64,000 nucleotides of DNA from Diphasiastrum complanatum (GCA_029204225.1 CM055103.1:45254380-45318379), one strand, 5' to 3'; shown: positions 45,885-57,346, counted from the first letter of the stretch. Program-made: numbers and translations. Notes: generated from the sequence alone by a model not told the origin.

Positions 45885-46626
45885 TCAAAATTTGGAGCTC
45901 TCCCTATCCTTCTTTATGAGCATTTTAAACTCACATCCAAGTGCTAGCTTAGTTTCATCAACTAGCTTGATACAACTTCCACAAAGAATAATGTCATCAA
46001 CATAAATTAGAAGAATGACAATATTGCTATCAACAAACTTTAGATACATGGAAGGATCATAGTCACTAAGAGTAAATCCTAGTGAGATAAGAAAAGAATT
46101 AAGTCCTGAATACCATGATCTTGGTGCTTGCTTGAGTCCATAAAGACTTTTGAAGAGCAAGCACACTTTGGACTCATCCTTGATGAATCCTTGAGGTTGT
46201 TCCATATAGATCTCCTCCTCAAGATAACCATTTAGAAAAGCATTGGATACATTTAATTGGAACACCTTCCAGTTAAAGAAACAAGCAAGAGAAATAAGAA
46301 TTCTTATTGTCACCATCTTTGCAACGGGTGCAAAGCTCTCATAATCAAGGCCATGGATTTGAGCAAATCCTTTGGCTATACTTGTTGATGGTGCCATCAT
46401 GATTGAACTTGATCCGAAATACCCACTTGCAACCAATCACATGCTTGTTGGATGGAGGATCCACAAGCTCCCAAGTATTTTTGGTGATCAATGCATCATA
46501 CTCTTGCTTCATGGCATCATACCACTCCTTGGTATTGAGTGCCTCTTGTACATTCTTTGGCTCTTCATGAGATACATAAAAAACATAATTAGTGGAATCA
46601 ATGTTATTGACTAAAATTGGATGCAA
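45885..46626 (-). pseudogene. Copia reverse transcriptase, two frames
   Basis: Read leftward: PKNVQEALNTKEWYDAMKQE, LVDPPSNKHVIGCKWVFRIK, then after a frameshift near 46,390-46,430 AKGFAQIHGLDYESFAPVAK, VSNAFLNGYLEEEIYMEQPQ, FKSLYGLKQAPRSWY and LLIYVDDIILCG. The palm YVDD is intact, but the first catalytic aspartate (usually LDVxNAF) reads LNVSNAF. RNase H and upstream integrase are gone. It lies back to back with the plus-strand gag-protease piece, both inside the inverted repeat. Confidence 0.85.
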
Positions 46627-46639
46627 GGCTAGACAACAA

Positions 46640-47384
46640 ATGTATAATCAATAAATTACAAAATTCTTATTCTTGGATCACTTTTTTATCTTGGCTTTTA
46701 TCTTTTTTAGGTTTTCAAAAGATAAAAGCCAACATGATGCAAACGACAAAGCCAAAGCCTAAGCTGATTCTTAAATACTCTAAAATGCCGAGAAAAGATG
46801 AGGCTACTCATCCTAATGTACCAGCCACGAAAATTGTAGATGCTCCTCACAATATAAACAGGCCGTCTAAATCCAACTGCGTTTCTTACCAATGTGCACT
46901 TAGATATTCTCAAGGGAACTAAATACCGAGCTTGTCATAAAAGATGTCATGTGCTACAGAATTGTAACATGGAATGCGGGAGGATAACCTTGACACTATC
47001 ATCATAACCGTTGAGGATGTGAACAATGAGAAGTCTCCAAAGAGGCTTATGGTCATCAATGAAAAGCTTTGTAGAAACAATCTTTGGTACCAGCTATTAT
47101 TATCAAAAAAGTTGGAACAATCAACAAATATGATTACCTGTTTATTTTCTTTTATACGCAAGATTGTCTTTGAAAAAGAGGATACCCGTCAAAAGTCGAA
47201 GGCACCAGAGGTTGAGCCGACCAAGAAATTGCATGTCGTACCCACAAAGAGAAAGTTGCATGAGGAGGAGGCTAAGGAGTTTGATCCTAACAAGCTGAAA
47301 GTTGTTGTGGCAATTGGAAATGCGGAAACACACATGTACTTGCAAATGTTGTGTAGATATTTTAAGAAAAATGAATTAGTTTAA
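46640..47384 (+). other. Unrecognised open frames inside the inverted repeat
   Basis: Two plus-strand frames (46,617-46,922 and 46,974-47,384) encode charged, lysine-rich protein (for example KRKLHEEEAKEFDPNKLK) with no domain I can name. They could be cargo or the remnant of another element. No splice sites or promoter are evident. Confidence 0.25.
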
Positions 47385-47528
47385 TTTCTTTCACCAATTG
47401 TTGTTTTCAGTTATTTAATAGTGGTATTCTTCCTTTTTATATTCACACAAAAAATTTGGACTATCAATTCTCAGCACCTTTGTGTATTTGAGCTAGTAGA
47501 ACCAGTGGTTACAAATTGTTAAGAGTGA

Positions 47529-47990
47529 CAATAAATTGGAGAAAAACCCATATCGTACAAAAAATGAAAATTTGAACCAATAAGCTAAAGGAATTAATTT
47601 ATTGCCTCAAAGTAGCTCAAATTTTAGTTAGTATGTCACTTAGTATTCTTGAAAAATTAGGACATATGATGTTTCACCTTAACTTAATAGGCTGAAAAAT
47701 CCTTATAGGTTATACCATTTTACAAAGATTATTAGTTTTGGCCACTCAATTGCCTTCTATTGAGCCCAAGACCCTCCCTGTGTCATGTAATTTTAGTACA
47801 TCAGTGCTTTATAAGGCAATATAATATCCATGTAAACTTTGGAGGCCCAAAAGGAGCTATTAGCTTTAATAACAAGAGGTTTCCTCTGTAGGCCCTCCAA
47901 AGTACTTAAATAAGGATGATAGGCCAACAAGGGCCCAAATACACTTAATAAGACTATACAAGGGCTAACTATCCTCTAAAATACCATTGC
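47529..47990 (+). repeat. Right arm of the inverted repeat (LTR-family A, plus)
   Basis: 47,529-47,884 pairs with 44,951-45,303. Sequence to 47,990 continues as LTR-family A (GGCCCTCCAAAGTACTTAAA, CAAGGGCTAACTATCC), identical in order to the 11,981 copy. Confidence 0.8.
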
Positions 47991-49025
47991 GAGTTGAATG
48001 AGAAACATTGTGAGGTTCTCCTTAAGAAATCTTTCGAAATTGACAAAAGAGAGGTCATTTTACAAAATACATGTTTTTTGTGCATACAAATCTTAAAAAT
48101 GACGTGTTATTCTTATATTTTTTGAAATACAAACATGTGAAAAATTATAAACCACAAAAATATGTTTTTTTGGTATATCAAAAAGGTCAACAAAAAAAGT
48201 ATGTTCAAAATCTCCCAAAAACCTGCATAACTTTCCACATTGTACTAATTTTTTAATTTGCTAATTACAGAATATTGTCTATTTTTTAATTATATTCACA
48301 TTTACAGAAACAACAAAATAGATTTTAATAGCATAATTATATATAGTATTTTTTTAATATCAAGCAAACATACTTTTTATATCAAACTATCTTATTGATA
48401 TATTCAAATTTAATTATATTTGTAAGTTGGTCAACAAATAGATAAAAAATATATTCGAATTCAATGATAATAATGAGCTACGTGAGAATCTTCATGCAAG
48501 TTATAAAAATATTTTTCATTTAATATCATATAACTTCAAAAACTCACATGCAATATACATTTTTAAATCACATTGAAAATTTTTAATATCCATAAAAAAA
48601 TTTCAACAAATTGAAAGATAACTGAAACTATACCAAAAAATATAAATACTGTCGAGTTCTAGGAAAATAACTTTTAAAACTAAAGCACACTTTCAAAGAT
48701 TTCTTTGACCAAATACAAGCTTTCTAACAAATTCAAGTAACACAAGCTTAAGTATACTGTAAATCAATGTTTCTACACAGATGAACTTTAACTGCATAGT
48801 GTAGAAAATACACCAGAACTTAACGGTAAGCCCAACAAAGTTGTCTCATCTTCTTCATATGATGGCTCTTCTTCAATCTCAATGGGCTTTTTATTTATTG
48901 GGGGAAAAACTTTTTTTCTTGGTGGTTTTGTCTTTGTTTGCTTTAATTGATAACTTTTAGCCAATTGTAGCATTTGAATTTATGTGCTAATTTCATTTGT
49001 TTTGTTTTCATATTCATTCATCGAC
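47991..49025. other. AT-rich, no gene recognised
   Basis: Very AT-rich DNA without recognisable domains. Confidence 0.45.
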
Positions 49026-49035
49026 ATGCCGTTAG

Positions 49036-49244
49036 GTGAAAAGAGATGGTCGTCCATCGCAGTGCGGTGCTTAGGTAGAGTGGTTGACTGCGACCAGTAT
49101 GGCGCGGGCTCGAATTCCAGCCACTTCATAGTGACATTGTAAGGAGCTTGCTCCGCTCTTGGCATTGCCCAGATGGCGTGGCCAGGCTGTATATATTGTG
49201 TATAACCCACTAGTGGCGCAACTCTGTATCCAAAAAAAAAAAAA
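49036..49244 (+). mobile_element. tRNA-derived SINE
   Basis: A tRNA-like head has an A-box-like CTTAGGTAGAGTGG (near 49,069) and a B-box-like GGCTCGAATTCC (near 49,107), spaced as in RNA polymerase III promoters. A non-tRNA body follows (GCTTGCTCCGCTCTTGGC, TGTGTATAACCC), ending in 13 A at 49,232-49,244. Such an element is transcribed by pol III and moved by a LINE. The target-site duplication could not be fixed, so the 5' end is approximate. Confidence 0.7.
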
Positions 49245-49390
49245 TTGTGGGGTATAAATCAAGTCATTGGGATGAAAATATATCGTACCATTTAGCTTCA
49301 TAGCTCTTCTACCTCTCTCCTCTCTCTTTTTGGCATATTATTCATCTGCTTCGTCATTACATTTCATCATAATATCTCAAATTTTGCCAC

Positions 49391-49870
49391 TTTTTTTTTT
49401 TTTGCAAAAATGTACCGTACATAAAAAAAAGCTACACAAGTCGATAAGTCTTAATCCCAAAGGGATAGTACATCAACGGAAAAAGACTAAAAGGACCAAG
49501 TGCACACCACCCAAGTAGGCACCAGGAGTCCATCAGAACTAAGTAGCAGCTAGAAAATAGAAAGCATAGTGAAAACATGTAACAACTTATAACTACGTCG
49601 ATGATCCGTCAAAAACATGCTGGTTACGAGCCGTCCAAATCCAACGACTGAACAGGTGCAAAATCTGCGACGAGAGATCCCTGTGGCAATGAAGAACCAA
49701 TTGCTCAAGGGGAATCCACCAACTGAGAGACCAGGCTCGGTCAGAGAGGAAAGGCCATTTAGAAAGCAGTGGCAAAGAACGGGTAAGTATAGGATAAGCC
49801 ACATAGTGAAGCTTGCCAAAAAGTTTAGCGATTCTAAATGGAATTGCCATTAAAGTATGAATAAGAACGA
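49391..49870 (-). mobile_element. 5'-truncated LINE 3' end with poly(A)
   Basis: On the minus strand, WPFLSDRAWSLSWWIPLEQL, LVLHCHRDLSSQILHLF and RWIWTARNQHVFDG match the C-terminal tail of plant LINE reverse transcriptases (the WxxRNxxxF motif). A 3' UTR follows, then AAAAAAAAAAAAA (13 T on the plus strand, 49,391-49,403). RT, endonuclease and ORF1 are missing, as in most LINE copies. The 5' breakpoint is about 49,870; a clear target duplication was not found. Confidence 0.65.
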
Positions 49871-50031
49871 ATTTAGTTAAAATTACATGAGCGAAGGCCC
49901 AATGACCTCGGCCCTTCCTCTGACAATTACACCTCCCAATGAGAAAGGCCCAAGGCCCTCCCGACCCATCCCAACTTTCTCCTCCTCGTCCCTCTTTTAT
50001 CCAATCTATCTCCTTATAATTCCACATGCTA

Positions 50032-50195
50032 ACCATTGAAAAGGATCCACATGGAAAGACTCAGGGCGCTTTTGGCCTCTCTTTTGCCAGCTTCTCACAA
50101 TCAACCACTGAAAAGGTTGCACGTGGAATTATAGCACGTGGCAAAAATCCAAAGGGTGATAGGAACGCTCGTCACTGAAACGAATCCACGTGGCA
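50032..50195 (+). promoter_or_regulatory. SKP1 upstream G-box repeats
   Basis: A 24-bp module (CCACTGAAAAGG, 3 bp, CACGTGGAA) occurs three times: 50,032, 50,105 and 50,172. CACGTG cores are at 50,120-50,125, 50,135-50,140 and 50,187-50,192, and the first module has CACATG (50,048-50,053). CACGTGGC is the ABRE/G-box core bound by plant bZIP and bHLH factors. They lie 30-190 bp upstream of the TATA box. Function is inferred. Confidence 0.6.
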
Positions 50196-50221
50196 AAGGT
50201 CCAAGTAGTCCTTCCGATCAC

Positions 50222-50230
50222 TATATATTT
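50222..50230 (+). promoter_or_regulatory. SKP1 TATA box
   Basis: TATATATTT lies 93 bp before the start codon, giving a 5' UTR of roughly 65-70 nt. It is just downstream of the G-box modules. Confidence 0.65.
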
Positions 50231-50322
50231 GCCTTCCGATCCATCACCTTTTTCCATTCATTTCTTTCGCTCTGTTTTTTGTGAGAAGGAGAAGGAGGAG
50301 GAGGAAGACAGGCAGAGCAGAT

Positions 50323-51827
50323 ATGTCTTCGAAAGTAGAGCTGATGAGCTCTGATGGTCACATGTTTGAGGTGGACGAAGCAGTCGCCTTCCAATCTCAG
50401 ACCCTGAAGAATGTGATTGAGGATACCGGCAACGACAGTGCCGTCCCTCTTCCTAATGTCACAGGCAAGATACTCGCCAAGGTTATCGAATACTGTAAGT
50501 ATCATGTGGACCTGCACAAATCTGGTGATGAAAAGGCGATTCCGGAGGAGGACGTCAAGGCCTGGGATGCAGATTTTGTCAAAGTCGATCAAGCGACTCT
50601 GTTTGATCTCATTATGGTTTGTGCTTCCAGCTTTTGAATGTTGGCTAGCTGGAGTTTGAGTTTCTGGACTTAAATTTTTAGGTTTATTTGGAGGATTGTT
50701 ACGAACCGCGCTAAGATCTGCTTGATTTTGGATTCTTTCATCTGACCTGAAGAGCTTGTTAGGTTCTGCATGTCTAATTGATCTCCTTTGCATCTTAGTA
50801 CACTTTCTTTAGGCAACTTCGACCTGTTTCCGGGGATTTGTGCTAATTAGCTTTATATGTACTTTAATTGCGCTTAATTGCTAGTTTAGGTTGACATTTT
50901 TGTTTCATTATGATTTGGAGATGGTATATGCTTAATTCGATTAGTTCAAAGGGTCCTGCATGTTCTCTTTGGTGTAGAGCCGACTGTGCTTAATTTGCGG
51001 GATTTGGAAGCTTTTATGAAGTATCCCATCTCCAACTATCTGCAGTACAGAAACAATTATTTGACTTAATAATCCAGTGAGTACGGATGTCATAGCATTT
51101 GGTGCATGCTATGCACGATGAAGTGATGGTTGAAACTTTCTGGATAAACTCCATAGCTAGACATAACATTGTTATTTATAGAAACTGTATTTGACAATTT
51201 ATTCCATTACTCTGGCGATCTGATTTGACTGCTCTGTTGTTCGCACACTTCTTCAAGCCGCCTTTTGATGCTAATTGTATTGGATATGATCAGAGCAGCA
51301 TTTATTGGTAGTTTTGAACGGTTTGTATAGTAAGTTGAAGTGTTTCAAAGCTTGGGAGTTTATCAATTTTTTGACAAAACAAATCTATTGATGCGGTGAC
51401 CTGTGGTTGACGTAGTAGGTATCCAGTCACATAACAAGAAACATAGGTGGAATGCTTTTGAGAGTAGTAACTGAGAGTCATTCTTGTGGTCAGAATCGTA
51501 CCCTTATGGAAAAGCTAGTCTTTGGTTTTTCATTTGAAGCTTACTATGTTGAAACTTGGATATTGATCTATGTGGTAGGAAGTTTCCTTGTTTTAAAAGT
51601 TTACAATTGTCTCTCTAACATGGTCATATTTTGTTTTACAGGCTGCAAATTATCTAGATATCGAAAGGTTGCTGTGGTTAACATACCAAACACTTGCTGA
51701 TATGATCAAGGGAAACACACCAGAAGAGATTCGTAAAACTTTCAACATCAAGAATGACTTCACACCAGAGGAGGAAGAGGAAGTAATGCGAGAAAATCAA
51801 TGGGCTTTTGAGGAAATTAGGTGCTGA
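50323..51827 (+). CDS. SKP1: SKP1-like SCF ubiquitin-ligase adaptor (two exons)
   Basis: Exons 50,323-50,616 and 51,642-51,827 (intron GT at 50,617, AG at 51,640-51,641, phase 0) encode 159 residues, the usual SKP1 length. SKP1 bridges CUL1 and F-box proteins in SCF E3 ligases in nucleus and cytosol. Residues 1-98 hold the BTB/POZ-like fold ([46 protein letters not shown]). Exon 2 holds the F-box-binding tail ([47 protein letters not shown]). Odd points: W110 and Y113 replace the usual Asp and Cys of LLDLTCQT, and four residues (EIRC) extend the normal WAFE end. An in-frame ATG-less extension upstream is 5' UTR. The reading frame is intact and promoter features are present, so a live gene or recent paralog is likely. 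Confidence 0.92.
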
Positions 51828-51935
51828 AATACTTGGTTCGGAGATTATTGATGAAGTGTCTAGGGAGGTAGATTGTAGTGAAGTTATGAACTTACACATC
51901 GTGAAGGACTTGGAACATTTAGTCCATCATTTTGC
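51828..51935 (+). other. SKP1 3' region
   Basis: One frame shifted from SKP1 stays open for 58 codons to 51,963 ([18 protein letters not shown] and so on). It matches nothing known and is probably 3' UTR. Confidence 0.3.
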
Positions 51936-52247
51936 TATAAGGTATCACCATGAATATTTTTAGATGTAAAGAGTGGCAGAATCTATGAAAAACGCCATAC
52001 TCTAGTTTGGTAGGTGCTCGTAAGACTTCTTATGTCTCAAATCTAGTCTTGTGGTGTGATTGATTTTGTGGACACATGTGTCTTGTTACCTTATAAGATA
52101 TCACCATGAATATTTTTAGATGTAAAGAGTGGCAGAATCTATGAAAAACGCCATACTCTAGTTTGGTAGGTGCTCGTAAGACTTGTTATGTCTCAAATCT
52201 AGTCTTGTGGTGTGATTGATTTTGTGGACACATGTGTCTTGTTACCT
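51936..52247. repeat. 156-bp perfect-period tandem duplication
   Basis: 51,936-52,091 and 52,092-52,247 differ at about two positions (GGTAT/GATAT, CTTCTTA/CTTGTTA). It lies about 110 bp after the SKP1 stop and may fall within its 3' UTR. Confidence 0.95.
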
Positions 52248-52734
52248 CTGAAGCACTTGCAAGCTCTAGCAATTGGCCTTGAATTAAATATTTGTGCTCA
52301 TGTTAATGTGGATGTAGGTGTGGAGCTAAGTCCATTTTCTGAAATGCACTTAGCCCCCTTGTGTGTAACACTAGCCTCTAAGTTGCTCAAAACACTTGTC
52401 GCATCTATTAAAGACGTGGTTCTATTTTATCATTTGCTTATGGGACAAATGCATATCTCATATGATATTTCAATTGTCAACCGCCCCAATTGGCATTGAC
52501 GCCTCATGTTAATTAGGATTTTTGTAAGAATCTTAAACATCAATGTGGCTTCACACGCGTTCAAAAACAATGCTCACCATCACATGCATTGTCATGTGCC
52601 AAATCTATCAATCAAAGCCAAGCAAGCAAAGAAATAGAAACAATCATCACATCGACTATGCTGAAAAGAACAAAAACATAACAAATAACTATTAGTTGTT
52701 GGAAAACTAATATTAAAATGAAGATAAAAATAGA
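52248..52734. other. No gene recognised
   Basis: A 95-codon plus frame spans the duplication edge (52,212-52,499); no family recognised. Confidence 0.35.
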
Positions 52735-53095
52735 GGAATAATTCCATCATTGAGAGTGTGGAGTACATGGATTCATGTGATGGGGCACATGAGACCTAAC
52801 AAGATCTTAATGTCCCATGGTTCACATTCAAAAAGAGCAAAAGTCAGTGGAGCTCCAATTTGATTTAAATGCAAATAAGCCAAAGGATCCCAAAAATCAT
52901 GTCCATTGTCTACTTATAAATAAGGCCCATGACTTAACTATACTGAACTACCTTTAAGTCTAGTTAGCTTTTGTTAATTGTTATCCTTATTTAAGACATA
53001 GGGGTATGAAGGGAGAATTGCCTTTGTTCTTAAGAGCAACAATCCTTTTGGGCACAACAAAGCTTACAATGAATATTATGATTCTTTTTTAATAC
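52735..53095 (-). repeat. LTR-family A, minus strand
   Basis: Reverse complement matches the 37,320 copy: GATCTTGTTAGGTCTCATGT, CCTTTGGCTTATTTGC, and GCCCAAAAGGATTG blocks in order. A TATA-like TTATTTATAAG is present. No primer site is visible at its inner side. Confidence 0.7.
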
Positions 53096-53383
53096 CTATG
53101 TATGAAAAACCTAAGCTTGAGCATGTAAGCCATGTGGTTTGTTGGTGTGCTTGAGTGTGAGTCAAGTATGTAGTAGCAAAAACATGCATAACATCTTTTG
53201 GACATTCCATACATTGCTACATGCTATTTATTGTTTTTTACACTTAAACATTGTTTTAGTAATTTTGGGTCTATGAGGTCTTATACTTGAAATTAAGTTC
53301 AATCACACAAACTTGACAAAGATCTATGCTTGAACTTAAGTTCGAGCACATGCTCCTTTAACTTAATTTAGCACAATTAATTG

Positions 53384-53640
53384 TCTCACCCCAAAATGTG
53401 AAAGGAGAAGATGCATCCAATCTAAGAACTTTAGCACACTTACAAAGAAGAAATTTGTCTTAGGATCTCATGTGCTTTACAAAATGTGCTTTACAAAATG
53501 CAATAAGATCTTTGGACATATACTCACCTCCCTTATCAAATCTCAATACCTTTTCTTGTTAAATTGGTTCTTTACCATAGATTTGAATTTCAATATTGCC
53601 TCCTTCACTTCTGCCTTGCTCGAGAGAGAGCATACTCAAA
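53384..53640 (-). pseudogene. Copia integrase core fragment
   Basis: Read leftward, KAEVKEAILKFKSMVKNQF then, one frame over, VLRFDKGGEYMSKDLIAFCK. The latter is the second catalytic aspartate block of Copia integrase (usually RSDNGGE). Stops follow within 30 codons. The first aspartate block and the glutamate block are absent. Confidence 0.75.
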
Positions 53641-54373
53641 TATACCTAGAATTTTCTTGATTTAGATCATGATTTGAGAGAGCATATTAATGGACATAGT
53701 TGGGCACTCTCCATACCAATGCAACTAGAAGAAGGAAATAACTAAAAAATTCAAGAAAAGTTCACTTTTAATTGATTCTAGCATTGTCTCCCTAGCAAAT
53801 GTACATTCTCTTTAATACACCCTCTTGTCTCTTGCGTTTCCAAGGGTTACGAATCTACTACCAAATTAGTAATTTATGGTAATATGGGATTCAATCCAAA
53901 GAAGAGAGAGTAGAATAGATTCAAAAGTGAATGGATTTAGACAACTAAAGGTGCCACTAACTTAAGTTCATGATCTAACCATGGAATATGGCCTGAATTT
54001 TGAAGCTTGCTCATTTTTACTTGCCTTTTGTGTAGTAGTGGATTTTCTTTTTCCTTTATCTAGGATTTTTTTGGCTCTGGGTCTTCTCCTTTTGAGGTTG
54101 ATCTCATTAAGGGAGGTGAACAAAGGAAGAGAAATCCTACCTATAGATCTTAATGATCATATCTCGAATTTCAAAAAATGTAACGCCTATTATGCATGTG
54201 GAGGTTATGGATCTCTAATTATAAAAACTAAAAATGGAAAATGCTTATGCTAATGGTAGAAAGTGTTGGTGATAGTGTAACTCAAAACCAAATAAGAAAA
54301 TAACATCCATATACAAGCACATTCATTCACAATAGGAGGCCCTTTGAAGATGATGGAAACAGGAGGAAGAGGA

Positions 54374-54376
<3 letters not shown>
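53641..54376. other. No gene recognised
   Basis: Ordinary AT-rich DNA. A 90-codon plus frame (53,981-54,253) has a hydrophobic N-terminus but no family. Confidence 0.35.

Positions 54377-54460
<84 letters not shown>
54377..54460. repeat. Perfect (CT)42 microsatellite
   Basis: 84 bp of uninterrupted CT. Arg-Glu or Ser-Leu open frames across it are artefacts. Confidence 0.98.
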
Positions 54461-54463
<3 letters not shown>

Positions 54464-54469
54464 CAAAAT

Positions 54470-55325
54470 GATACAAAGGTTCACAAAAGTGGTGTAAAAT
54501 TTTCTTATATGTACATTATTAGGGCTAGGTTTTGGAGGCCCATTCCTAAGTAGCAACCATCTAAAACCACATGCATAACAACTGGACTTTTAACAAAGTT
54601 TTAAATTTAATTCATATTTAAAGAGTTTGTTGGGTCCCAACTTAATACTTGAGCCCATTGAACAATAATTTACCAATTGCTTCTCGTGCCTTCAAAATTT
54701 GAGTACAACGCACCAACCACGGTGTCTAACTTTACATTGGTAATCTTGCTTAGCAGTTGCTTGTAAAGCCCTCTTATTAAGTACATTATAAAACTAGTCT
54801 TGCACCACGACTATTTTAACAATACTTACTATTGAGCACATGGGCTAAATTACATGTAAAACATGACATATTGCCTATTTCATGCATATTTGGTTACCAA
54901 AAACCAACATGGTGCTTCATCAACCTCTTCTTACCATCATTTTCGTCTTAATGAAAAATTACGTTGCAGACTAAAGCTAACAAATGGTTTGCATTCAAAT
55001 AGCTTTGGATTTACAACAACACCGCATGACGTTGTTGGATGTGACATCCTCAATCATGACTACTTAAACCGCCAAACTAAACATTCAAGCTTTTCAAACA
55101 AGCACCTTTATTTTTTAGGATAAAAATGTTTAAGTAGTGGGGGTGTCATGTATTGACAACACAAAGTATCATGCAAAAGCAATGCTCACATAAAGAGTTT
55201 GTCACACTCTTATCCACCTGGATTGTCACCCATCCGACTTGAGCACAAGTAGACTGCATGAGTGACATGGATCAAATTGAGAAAGTCTCACTGCCACCAT
55301 GAGACTATCATCTTCCATCTAGCTA
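54470..55325. other. No gene recognised
   Basis: AT-rich DNA, nothing identifiable. Confidence 0.4.
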
Positions 55326-55740
55326 GTAGATGTAATCAACAAGTCACTGAGCATATCAAATGATTACTTTGCTTTTGACGTTGCATATGCATAATCAACA
55401 AGACTCCAACTATGATATAGACTTCTGTGAGAAGGTAATAGTTGGAAAAAAGCAAACATCACCATTTCTTTTATGATTCGGTTTTATCTCTCTAGGCACT
55501 AGATTGCTGGGTTATCACCTACTAATCCCTATATAGTACTTAACTTGTAATTATTGTCATAGTGTGTTAATCTATTGAGAGTGCGCTTATGCTTGTGATA
55601 AGAATTACACTTGCTTTTCTATCACTTTCAATTGTTCAGTTGTTTAGTTGTTCAGTTGATCTTGGGTTATGCCATTTTGCCAAATCGGCATGTTTTGAAC
55701 TTGGTATTAGAGCCATGTAGTCATAGCAATCGTTGGTGGT
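55326..55740 (+). mobile_element. Copia LTR/leader fragment, plus strand (copy 2)
   Basis: Second copy of 4921-5346 (shared AGATGTAATNAACAAGTCA, GCATATGCATAATCAACAAG, GGTTATCACCTA, GCCATTTTGCCAAATC). A primer site is present. Beyond it, 55,741-56,000 is leader with no gag. Confidence 0.75.
55702..55714 (+). other. Primer binding site, plus strand (one mismatch)
   Basis: TGGTATTAGAGCC differs from the initiator tRNA-Met site by one C-to-T change. Confidence 0.75.
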
Positions 55741-56529
55741 GCCATAGAGTCACGACTTGAGACTAAACAAAAGTGCAAGAATGAGCTTCTATCATGCAGT
55801 TGGAGATTGAGAATTCTTAAAAATTCTCAGCAAAACATTGTGGCTTTCTATCAAAAGCAAACTTTGAGGCTTCATAAACCACAAGTTGGTAGTATTTGAT
55901 TAGTTTTCTATGGAATTGGGTTAAATCATTAAGTGCTCATATTTTTTGGATTGAGCAGAGTGTTTGCAAAGCGTGCCGAGGATTAGACCGAAGAAGAAAG
56001 CAAAATTTGGAGCAGGGCGCATTGTCAAATGCAGGTGATGGTTTTCTGAGAAGTAAAAATGTTTAGGGGATATTATTACTCAAAATGGGCCCTTTGTCAA
56101 GATGCTGTTTTTGACTTCGCACGCTTTCAACGCTTATGTGTCCCAATGAATGGTGTCCATATGTGACGAACTGTAACAGTGGTTGACAGACGGAAATTGT
56201 ACTTAACTTTCCTAGCCAAATTTTCATGATTTTCAAATATCCCGTTGGGCAGAACAAAAATTTGTGATTGGACTACAGTTACTGCTTAAATACTCTTATG
56301 ATGCCCATCACTGTACACTCGAGGTTGATTTGACATCAATAGTCATAAACTGTGGTTAACTAATCCTTGTAGTTTGGGAACTTCTTGTCATTCATAGGCA
56401 TACCTCTCATTTTCTTCATTCTATCTCTTATTTTGGATTGTCATTCTTAGTTTACCTTGCAATCTCTACATTCTCTCCATTCTCGGCCTGCGTACTCCTA
56501 TTTTTGACTAATGGCTATACAAAATCGGA

Positions 56530-57000
56530 GACCAAGAGGAACCATTGATGCAATCAATATTTGCAATGAAAAAAATGCAGAAGATCAATAGATACCAAGA
56601 ATATATCAAAAATATCAATGGATCTTGATGCATCCCTCTGCAAAAGGCTCAATCCAAAAAAGAAAAAGATCGGATAACATATATAGACGCTTTTGGAAAG
56701 GCAGGATAATGGACTTTAAAGTATCGCCTGCCGGTCAATCTATAATGGAAATTTTAGTTCAACATGCTTATCTTCACAATGAGCTCAACATTCATGATTT
56801 GAATCCAAATGATAGAAGAAAATGCAATTGTAAGTTTTCAGATTTAATTTCTTTAGAGTTAGCATTTTCTTTAAATTATATTTTTCTTGAGATGTTTTTG
56901 TTGGTTTTGCAGATTTGTATCCATCAAATTTCGTTGAATGACAAACAGTTCAATCGATTGCAGGAATAATCGATGTCATACATTCGGATATCGGTATTTT
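56530..57000 (+). other. Unrecognised frame with an intron-like gap
   Basis: Plus-strand frames encode KGSIQKRKRSDNIYRRFWKG and QSIMEILVQHAYLHNELNIH. A GTAAGTTTTC...TTTTGCAG segment (about 56,831-56,911, 81 bp) looks like a small plant intron. Stops soon follow, so this is probably a gene relic. No family recognised. Confidence 0.25.
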
Positions 57001-57343
57001 ACAATATAAAGGTCGTTCTCCAAAATCACTTTAAGAGTCAGGAGTTTTTTTTTTTATCACATCTCTTTTCCTGATAAAAATGGCTTAGTTGGTAGATCAG
57101 AGCCATATCCTCTACCAGATTTTTCGAGTGAGGAATGGATTTCTCCTGATGTAGCAATTTTAGAAAGTTTTTGATCTAGGCTATATATTGATATTTGGAG
57201 TATATTAACATGTAGCACTGGATCAAAGAATAATATATTAAGTTGGTATCTACCTTTTGTGAAGAATTGAAAAAGATTATAGTTTTGTACAGCTTTCAAG
57301 ATGCTCACCTAGATCATCGGTTGTCAACAGTGGACACTCTTTA

Positions 57344-57346
<3 letters not shown>

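Noticed and set aside
49071-49301. Minus-strand 76-codon frame
   Set aside because: Antisense of the SINE body; no domain.
50221-50793. 190-codon minus-strand frame
   Set aside because: Antisense shadow of SKP1 exon 1 and its promoter; no domain.
54323-54556. Arg-Glu or Ser-Leu repeat proteins
   Set aside because: Artefact of the (CT)42 tract.
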